Positions 1 through 5,544 of a DNA stretch of 5,544 bases are shown here, in pieces. Each line of letters starts with the position of its first letter. The stretch's first letter is position 1. This DNA is from JBAXGE01 sp044344145 (GTDB taxonomy: Bacteria > Planctomycetota > Phycisphaerae > WQYP01), in NCBI GenBank assembly GCA_044344145.1, contig JBIJDM010000196.1, positions 1 through 5,544 of the forward strand. Direction: 5' to 3'. The notes under the pieces are model-generated. The model did not search any database and was not told the DNA's origin. It worked only from the letters and a program-made list of their open reading frames with translations. The translations under genes were made by a program, and so were the position numbers.

Positions 1-1
1 G

Positions 2-901
2 GAAGAGGACCGTAGTAGTGTGCTGCTGGCGGAATTGAACCGCTATAACCCGCAACTGTTGGCAACGAATAGTGCGTATCGCGGGATGTTGGCGTATAAA
101 ACCGCCGACAACCGCAAAGAATATCAGCGCTGGATGGAAGCCTGGCTGACCACATGTGTACCCGCAGAAACGCCCCACTTGATCAGTGAGTTACGCGATT
201 ATGCCCACATCATGACGCAGGCGGGCGAAGCCGAAGCGCTGGTTGGTAGTCTCAAATTACTGCATACCAAGAAGTTATCGTCGCTGGTACGCGCCCAAGC
301 CGTGCTGCTGGAAGTGACCGCGTTGACCGAAGAGTTAAGCCAACCGCAAGTTGCGCAAGCGGTTTTAGACCAATGCAAGCCCCAACTGGACCCGGACCGC
401 GCGGATGCCATGCACCACTTTCAAGTGGCACAAGCTCTAACCTATATCGCAGCCGGCAAAGGCAAGCAATGCTTGGAGACGATCAAGGAACTGGGACCAA
501 GGAAAAACCTTCCCTATAACGAAATGCAGATGCGGCAAGGTGTGCTGGCCCGGAATATTGAATCGTTCATTGCCGAGGGTGAATTCGAAGCGGCCCAGCG
601 GGCGTTGGAACAATGGGAAATGGACGTCCCCGACACCATTCCTGAGGGTTTCAGCCGGGTGCTGAAGGTGAAGCTATACATGGCCCAGAAGCGTTACCAG
701 ACAGCCATTATTGTCGCCCTGCAACATGCCAAAGCGTTGCCTGATGCGTATTACGCCGCAGAATTGCTTTGGCGGGCAGCGGAAGCCCAAGCCAAAGCAT
801 CTAACCTCAATGAATCCAAGGTGTTACAACAGCTAATCCGGGAGAAATACCCGGAATCCCCCTGGGCCCGGCAAGCTACGACACAGCCAGAGGCAAACTA
901 A
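2..901 (+). CDS. Alpha-helical TPR-like repeat protein, 5'-truncated by the window edge
   Basis: The reading frame is open from the first bases of the window to a TAA at 899-901, giving 299 visible residues. A GTG at 20-22 could serve as a start, but the frame continues upstream through E-E-D-R-S-S and no Shine-Dalgarno sequence is visible, so I treat the gene as truncated at its 5' end. The visible part is almost entirely amphipathic helix, rich in Ala, Leu, Gln and Glu, with no membrane segment and no catalytic motif I recognise. The best TPR-like units are around residues 183-210 (F-I-A-E-G-E-F-E-A-A-Q-R-A-L), 220-247 (L-Y-M-A-Q-K-R-Y-Q-T-A-I) and 250-287, which ends in the K-Y-P-E-S-P-W-A pattern common at the end of TPR units in envelope and secreted repeat proteins. 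Earlier helices at about 25-55 and 60-90 look similar but are more diverged. The likely role is a protein-protein interaction scaffold. The missing N-terminus could carry a signal peptide, membrane anchor or further domain. The specific function is unknown. Confidence 0.8.
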   Translation, partial: EEDRSSVLLAELNRYNPQLLATNSAYRGMLAYKTADNRKEYQRWMEAWLTTCVPAETPHLISELRDYAHIMTQAGEAEALVGSLKLLHTKKLSSLVRAQAVLLEVTALTEELSQPQVAQAVLDQCKPQLDPDRADAMHHFQVAQALTYIAAGKGKQCLETIKELGPRKNLPYNEMQMRQGVLARNIESFIAEGEFEAAQRALEQWEMDVPDTIPEGFSRVLKVKLYMAQKRYQTAIIVALQHAKALPDAYYAAELLWRAAEAQAKASNLNESKVLQQLIREKYPESPWARQATTQPEAN

Positions 902-906
902 CCCGG

Positions 907-912
907 TATACT
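907..912 (+). promoter_or_regulatory. Candidate -10 element (TATACT) for glmS
   Basis: TATACT differs from the sigma-70 consensus TATAAT at one base and lies just after the stop codon of the upstream gene. It would give a leader of roughly 75 bases before glmS. At the expected spacing upstream (about 884-889) the sequence is CAGCCA, which does not resemble TTGACA, so the call is weak. The site overlaps the 8-base palindrome TACTAGTA (909-916). A second -10-like hexamer, GATAAT at 969-974, also lacks a good -35 and would leave almost no leader. glmS may instead be read through from the upstream gene. Confidence 0.25.
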
Positions 913-982
913 AGTAACTGTCATGTGCATTACCATACGCTTCTAGGCTTATGGCGCGGTTTATGGACGATAATTTCGCAAT

Positions 983-987
983 AAGGA
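983..987 (+). promoter_or_regulatory. Shine-Dalgarno sequence of glmS
   Basis: AAGGA lies six bases before the ATG at 994, a normal spacing. It supports this start, which is also required by the catalytic cysteine at codon 2. Confidence 0.8.
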
Positions 988-993
988 TATTCT

Positions 994-2832
994 ATGTGTG
1001 GAATCGTTGCTTATCTCGGCAAGAAAAACGCCCAACCCCTGTTGTTGGAAGGGCTTAAACGGCTGGAGTATCGCGGTTACGACTCGTCGGGCATCTGTAT
1101 CGGCCATGCCGGGCAGCACCATATCCGCCGGGCGGTGGGACGCATCAGCGTGCTCGAGTCGCAACTGGAAACGGAAACCACACAGGTCCCCGGCGGACAT
1201 ATTGGTATGGCCCACACCCGTTGGGCAACCCATGGCGCCCCGACCGAAGTGAATGCCCACCCGCATACCGATGATCAGCACAAAATTGCTCTGGTCCATA
1301 ACGGCATCATCGAAAACTACGCCAGCTTGAAGCAGTTTCTGCAGGAAAAGGGCCGGCATTTTTCCAGTCAGACCGACACCGAAGTGCTGGCGATGTTGAT
1401 CGGCCATTTCTACAAGCCCGGAGAACTGGCCCAAGCGGTGCAGGCCGCACTGCATGAAGTGCGCGGAACATATGGCATCGCAGTGATGGCGGTGGATCAA
1501 CCCGATACCCTGGTTGTGGCCCGCAAAGGCTCACCACTGATTATCGGTGTGGGCAACGAAGAGTTCATTGTGGCCTCCGATGCTTCGGCGATCGTCGAAC
1601 ACACCACGCAGGTGATTTACCTTTCCGACAACGAAATGGCCGTGATTACGCCCCAGGGGTTCAAAACCACCACCATTGACAACGTCCCGGTGCGCAAGGA
1701 TTTGACCGAAGTGGAATTCTCCCTGGAACAAATTGAGTTGGGTGGTTACGAACACTTCATGATGAAAGAAATCATGGAGCAGCCTGAAGCGATTGAGAAC
1801 TGTTTGCGCGGCCGCGTGGATATGACGGAAGGCCGGGTCGTACTTGGGGGGCTGAATCAATTCGCCCGCGATCTGGTGAAAGCCCGCCGGGTGATTATCA
1901 CCGGTTGTGGCACGGCCTGGCATGCCGGGCTGGTGGGTGAATATCTGATGGAAGATCTGGCCAAGATTCCCACCGAAGTGGAATACGCCAGTGAGTTCCG
2001 CTATCGCAATCCGATCATCGAAGAGGGCACGGTGGTCTTTGCCATCAGCCAATCGGGCGAAACGGCCGACACCTTGGCAGCCCTGCGGGAAGCCAAAGAC
2101 CGGGGCGCGCTGAGTCTGGGTATCATCAATGCGGTGGGCTCCACGATCGCACGAGAAACCGATGCCGGCGTGTATCTGCATGTCGGTCCCGAAATTGGCG
2201 TCGCCTCCACCAAAGCCTTCTCTGGCCAAGTCGTGGTGGAAACGCTGATTGCCCTGTTTATTGCCCGGCGCAAATATATGAGCCAGCAGGTGCTGGATCA
2301 GTTCCTGAAGAGCTTGAACGCGATTCCCGATCTGGTACGCCGGGTGCTGTTGCAAAGTGATGCCATCCACAAGATTGTCCAGCAATACTGCCAGAAAGAA
2401 AACTGGCTGTTTTTGGGCCGCGGGTATAACTATCCGGTGGCACTCGAAGGCGCGCTGAAACTGAAAGAAATCTCGTACATCCACTCCGAGGGGCTGCCCG
2501 CTGCCGAGATGAAACATGGGCCCATCGCGCTGATTTCCGAAGGTATGCCGGTGGTATTTCTCGCTACCAAAGGTAGTCAATACGAAAAGATTCTTGGGAA
2601 CATTCAGGAAGTCAAAGCCCGGGGCGGCAAGGTGATCGCGGTAGCCACTGAGGGCGATGAGCATATCCGTTCGGTTGCCGATCATGTGATCGAAGTCCCG
2701 GATACCATCGAACCGCTGCAACCCCTGCTGACAGTAGTACCGCTGCAATTGCTGGCGTATCATGCCGCGGTACTGCGGGGCTGTAATGTGGACAAACCCC
2801 GCAACCTCGCCAAGAGTGTGACCGTGGAATAA
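994..2832 (+). CDS. glmS: Glutamine--fructose-6-phosphate aminotransferase (isomerizing), GlmS
   Basis: This cytosolic enzyme converts fructose-6-phosphate and glutamine to glucosamine-6-phosphate and glutamate, the entry step to UDP-GlcNAc. The protein has 612 residues, full length for the family (E. coli about 609). The N-terminal class II glutaminase domain (about 2-240) begins M-C-G-I-V, with the nucleophile Cys2 freed by removal of Met1. It shows H-T-R-W-A-T-H-G (74-81), the oxyanion-hole pair Asn103-Gly104 in H-N-G-I-I-E-N, and Asp128 in Q-T-D-T-E-V. The linker contains M-K-E-I-M-E-Q-P. The first SIS domain (about 290-430) has G-C-G-T-A-W (304-309) and the sugar-phosphate loop S-Q-S-G-E-T (352-357), followed by E-I-G-V-A-S-T-K-A-F. 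The second SIS domain (about 460-590) has G-R-G-Y-N-Y-P (475-481), Glu492 in K-L-K-E-I-S-Y and His508 in M-K-H-G-P. The tail ends L-A-K-S-V-T-V-E with the fructose-6-phosphate Schiff-base lysine at 607. All key residues match by position with E. coli GlmS. The start is fixed by Cys2 and a good Shine-Dalgarno sequence. The next gene follows after 27 bases, so co-transcription is likely. There is no sign of frameshift or transfer. Confidence 0.98.
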   Translation: MCGIVAYLGKKNAQPLLLEGLKRLEYRGYDSSGICIGHAGQHHIRRAVGRISVLESQLETETTQVPGGHIGMAHTRWATHGAPTEVNAHPHTDDQHKIALVHNGIIENYASLKQFLQEKGRHFSSQTDTEVLAMLIGHFYKPGELAQAVQAALHEVRGTYGIAVMAVDQPDTLVVARKGSPLIIGVGNEEFIVASDASAIVEHTTQVIYLSDNEMAVITPQGFKTTTIDNVPVRKDLTEVEFSLEQIELGGYEHFMMKEIMEQPEAIENCLRGRVDMTEGRVVLGGLNQFARDLVKARRVIITGCGTAWHAGLVGEYLMEDLAKIPTEVEYASEFRYRNPIIEEGTVVFAISQSGETADTLAALREAKDRGALSLGIINAVGSTIARETDAGVYLHVGPEIGVASTKAFSGQVVVETLIALFIARRKYMSQQVLDQFLKSLNAIPDLVRRVLLQSDAIHKIVQQYCQKENWLFLGRGYNYPVALEGALKLKEISYIHSEGLPAAEMKHGPIALISEGMPVVFLATKGSQYEKILGNIQEVKARGGKVIAVATEGDEHIRSVADHVIEVPDTIEPLQPLLTVVPLQLLAYHAAVLRGCNVDKPRNLAKSVTVE

Positions 2833-2859
2833 ACGGCGTTACGATGGGATTGCCGGCGC

Positions 2860-5544
2860 ATGAAACGCACGCACAAGTTTGATTTCTATAAGTATCTGGT
2901 GCGTTTGGCGCTGGGGGTGGTGCGACGCCCGGTGTTGACGTTGGTGATCAGCACACTGGTCCTGACCGTGAGTGTCTATCTGGCGGTGACCCGGCTGGAA
3001 CAGACCGCCGATCAGAATGAACTGTTCAATCCCAAGAGCCCCTTCTTCCGCGATTATCTGGATTACGTCCAGAAGTTCCCCGAGAATGAAGCGGTATTTG
3101 TGGTGATTCGGCCCCGAGCGGCTACCGGTAAACCAGACACACGCTGGATGGAATTATCGGATCGTATCACCCAAAAACTTGCCGACTTGAAACAGCACGT
3201 GACCAGTGTCCAAAATCGGGTCCCAGTCGAGCAGCTTGGCAATCAGGGCATCTTATTGGCCGGCTGGGATGAAATTCACAAACAAGTCGCCCAAGCCAAG
3301 GAATTTTTACCGCTGGTAAAAATCGCCGGGGCCGCGCCGGGCATGGACAGCATACTGCTGGGCAAGCAACCCTTGGAGCGCACGCTACGCAGTATTGCAC
3401 TGGCCCCCAAGCTTGATGACGACACGCAACGTTTCACCAGCGTATTGCTCAGCGGGGTGGAAAAATCGTTACGTGACGGCTTGGCCGTCGGCGTTGATTT
3501 GACTGCACTGGATAGTACCAGCAACGCGCAGAATCCCATTCGGGCAGGCTATTTCATGGTGGATGACAATTCGACGCCACCGCAGCCCATGATGTTGATC
3601 AAAGTCTTCCCCAAGTATGACTACGCCTCCCGTCAGGTCGTGGTGGAACGAATGCAGGCCATTCGGCAAGTGGTCAAAGATTGTGTGGCGGGTTATCCGG
3701 AACTCCAGGCCGGACTGACCGGACGGCCGGTCTTGGAGGCCGACGAACTCGACATTACCGATCGTGATTTCACGTTGGCCGAAGCCTTGGCTATGGTGAC
3801 GATTTTTATAGCCCTGATCATCGCGTTCCGGTCATTTTGGCTGGCGCTCTTGGTAAAAATCGGTCTGGCGGTGGGGGTTGGATGGACTGTGGGCTGGGCC
3901 ACGCTAACCGTGGGTCGGCTGAGTTTACTCTCGATGGTATTTGTCGTGGCGCTGATTGGCATTGGCATGGATTATTTAATCCAGGTCATCGCCCGTTATC
4001 GCTATGAGGTGTATCGTCGCCATTCCCAACAGGCCATCTTTGCCCATGTATACCGTAATGTTGGCCCACCGATTGTGACGACCTGTGCCGGCGCGGCCGG
4101 AGCGTTTTTAATTGCCGTATTGGGCGATTTTCGTGGGGCACAGGAACTGGGTATTATCGCCGGGGGTGGGCTGTTTTTATGCCTGTTGTCCGCGTATACC
4201 ATCTTGCCAGCCCTGCTGGTCTTGGTGCCCATCCGCGTACCGGCCACCAAACGTATCTCCGCACCCGTGCGAACGGCCGTCCCCACGGTACGTTCACGGC
4301 ATTGGATTGGCCCGGCCATTTGGTTGGTGCTACTCTGTGCCGCAGTCCCAGCCGCTTTTTACACCCGGTTCGACAGCAACCTGATCAAGCTGCAACCGGC
4401 CCACACCGAAGCGGTGGAACTGGTCAATAAAATGTCCACGTGGTATTCCGTGGTGTTGGATCGTGACCTGAACGCGCTGCGTCAGGTCCGGACGCAGATC
4501 ATGACCGCACCCGTGGTGGCAGGTACGGACAGTCTGCTGGATGCTCAGGATAAGCAGGCCTATCTAACGAAAGAACTGGCCACGTTCGGGACCATTAACT
4601 GGCAAACCATTACGCCCATGACGGCACAAGACTTAACCTCACTCGGCGCCGTTCTGCAGCAACTGCAAAACCGCCTGGCACGCACGCCCCCCTCAGCCGG
4701 CAACACCGAATTAACCGCTTTATACCAGCGCATCGTAGTCGCATTACAAGCTCCGGATAAGACCCAAGACACGCTGGACATCATGACCGCATGGCAACGC
4801 GGTTATCTCACCGCCCTGCGCAGTGGCGTGGCCATGCTGATCCCCCCACCACTGCAAATCCAGGACCTGCCGGCTGCGGTGCGGGAACATTATGTCAGCC
4901 CAGACGGAACTTATGCCCTCTATATCAACCCCCGCGCGGATTTGTGGGATACGCAGGAATTGGCCACGTTTGTAACGACACTTGAACCGCTTATCCCCAA
5001 GAATTTCACCCATACCGGCATTGCCGTGAACATCCACCATGCCACGGGAAATATCCGTTCCGCATTCATACTATCATCGGGATTGGCCATTGGCCTGATT
5101 GTTTTATTGGTCTGGCTGGACGTACGCAATCTGGGACAAACGCTGGCCGCAGTCAGCGTATTATTTCTGGGCTTGCCGGTGCTGCTGGGAGCCATGGTAT
5201 GGATGGGCCAAACCTGGAATTTTGCAAATTTCTTCGCCCTGCCGATTTTGTTCGGAGCCGCCCATGAATACGGGGTATTCATGATTCACCGCTATCGCGA
5301 AGCTACAGCCACACCCCAGCGGCGATGGATAGGCTGGGATGTGGCCGATTCGGCGTTATTTTTATGCGCGTTGGTCACGATTACCGCCTTTGCCTTCCTC
5401 ATGCTGGCCGAACATCGGGGGATTGCCAGTTTGGGCTTTATTATGGCCGGGGGTGCAACCTGCATTTATCTGGCCACGTTACTGGTACTCCGGCCCATCC
5501 TGCGTTGGCGTCTGGAATTGGCGGACCGAAAAAAAACCAACCCC
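2860..5544 (+). CDS. RND/MMPL-superfamily exporter, HpnN-like, 3' end beyond the window
   Basis: The frame is open for 895 codons to the window edge without a stop. The in-frame glmS stop at 2830-2832 and the lack of any ATG, GTG or TTG between the two make the ATG at 2860 the first possible start; its ribosome site (GGGA, 2846-2849) is weak. The layout is the duplicated RND fold: TM1 (about 25-43), a periplasmic loop of about 260 residues, TM2-TM6 (about 308-456), TM7 (about 482-500), a second loop of about 235 residues, and TM8-TM12 (about 736-877), then a basic tail. TM12 is complete, so the stop is probably close. Each loop opens with a related segment (T-A-D-Q-N-E-L-F at 49-56; F-D-S-N-L-I-K-L-Q-P at 504-513), showing the internal duplication. 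The second matches a motif I recall from HpnN-like transporters. TM4 carries G-I-G-M-D-Y (367-372) followed by A-R-Y-R, with Asp371 the likely proton-relay acid. The TM10 equivalent is G-A-A-H-E-Y (799-804) followed by H-R-Y-R-E. The protein probably exports a lipid or other hydrophobic envelope component using the proton gradient. True HpnN moves hopanoids, but no hopanoid gene is visible here, so I give no symbol and the substrate is unknown. Confidence 0.9.
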   Translation, partial: MKRTHKFDFYKYLVRLALGVVRRPVLTLVISTLVLTVSVYLAVTRLEQTADQNELFNPKSPFFRDYLDYVQKFPENEAVFVVIRPRAATGKPDTRWMELSDRITQKLADLKQHVTSVQNRVPVEQLGNQGILLAGWDEIHKQVAQAKEFLPLVKIAGAAPGMDSILLGKQPLERTLRSIALAPKLDDDTQRFTSVLLSGVEKSLRDGLAVGVDLTALDSTSNAQNPIRAGYFMVDDNSTPPQPMMLIKVFPKYDYASRQVVVERMQAIRQVVKDCVAGYPELQAGLTGRPVLEADELDITDRDFTLAEALAMVTIFIALIIAFRSFWLALLVKIGLAVGVGWTVGWATLTVGRLSLLSMVFVVALIGIGMDYLIQVIARYRYEVYRRHSQQAIFAHVYRNVGPPIVTTCAGAAGAFLIAVLGDFRGAQELGIIAGGGLFLCLLSAYTILPALLVLVPIRVPATKRISAPVRTAVPTVRSRHWIGPAIWLVLLCAAVPAAFYTRFDSNLIKLQPAHTEAVELVNKMSTWYSVVLDRDLNALRQVRTQIMTAPVVAGTDSLLDAQDKQAYLTKELATFGTINWQTITPMTAQDLTSLGAVLQQLQNRLARTPPSAGNTELTALYQRIVVALQAPDKTQDTLDIMTAWQRGYLTALRSGVAMLIPPPLQIQDLPAAVREHYVSPDGTYALYINPRADLWDTQELATFVTTLEPLIPKNFTHTGIAVNIHHATGNIRSAFILSSGLAIGLIVLLVWLDVRNLGQTLAAVSVLFLGLPVLLGAMVWMGQTWNFANFFALPILFGAAHEYGVFMIHRYREATATPQRRWIGWDVADSALFLCALVTITAFAFLMLAEHRGIASLGFIMAGGATCIYLATLLVLRPILRWRLELADRKKTNP

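Noticed and set aside
933..954. Hairpin CCATA...TATGG as a terminator of the upstream gene
   Set aside because: The stem is only five base pairs with a mismatch and two or three further pairs. It is not GC-rich and no T-run follows.
961..1500. A 179-codon open frame on the minus strand over the glmS start
   Set aside because: It is antisense to the glutaminase domain, has no recognisable family features, and its composition is that of a shadow frame.
1531..2763. A 410-codon open frame on the minus strand, inside glmS
   Set aside because: It lies wholly antisense to a clearly conserved glmS. Its translation is rich in His, Phe, Gln and Arg, with no recognisable motif, as expected from reading the opposite strand of a biased coding sequence.
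2844..2846. ATG at 2844 as an alternative exporter start
   Set aside because: It is in a different frame from the exporter and reaches a stop after twelve codons.
3167..5284. Several 60-120-codon open frames on both strands inside the exporter gene
   Set aside because: The exporter frame is continuous from 2860 to the window end and explains the region. The others overlap it in alternative frames, with compositions typical of shadows (Arg, Ser, Pro and Cys rich).
5529..5536. Run of eight A residues near the end of the exporter gene as a frameshift or slippage site
   Set aside because: It encodes part of the basic C-terminal tail after the last membrane helix. No downstream sequence is available, and a Lys-rich tail is the simplest explanation.

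Overview
The window holds three same-strand (+) genes of a moderately GC-rich bacterium. From left to right they are: the 3' part of a gene for an alpha-helical, TPR-like repeat protein (open at the left edge); a complete glmS (glutamine:fructose-6-phosphate aminotransferase); and a nearly complete gene for a large 12-helix RND/MMPL-superfamily exporter of the HpnN-like type (open at the right edge). There are no RNA genes, mobile elements, CRISPR arrays or long non-coding stretches. The only gaps are 92 bases before glmS and 27 bases after it.

The organism cannot be named from the sequence. The GlmS sequence and the HpnN-like transporter, with loop-2 motifs I associate with planctomycete, verrucomicrobial and deltaproteobacterial homologues, suggest a Gram-negative, didermic bacterium. 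The Planctomycetes-Verrucomicrobia group is my first guess, at low confidence.

GlmS makes glucosamine-6-phosphate, the first committed step to UDP-GlcNAc for peptidoglycan and lipopolysaccharide. The RND protein probably moves a lipid or other hydrophobic envelope component across or out of the inner membrane. It starts 27 bases after glmS with no visible terminator between them, so the two are probably co-transcribed. This suggests a cell-envelope theme, but shared transcription does not prove shared function. The upstream helical-repeat protein ends 92 bases before glmS; the gap has a good Shine-Dalgarno sequence and only weak promoter candidates.

The window looks mostly like ordinary chromosomal core and envelope genes. 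The point most worth a second look is the RND protein. Its first half keeps the classical TM4 Gly-x-Gly-x-Asp motif, while the equivalent TM10 motif in the second half reads G-A-A-H-E-Y, with the acidic residue changed to Glu and the second Gly lost. I see no convincing evidence for a new multi-gene system.
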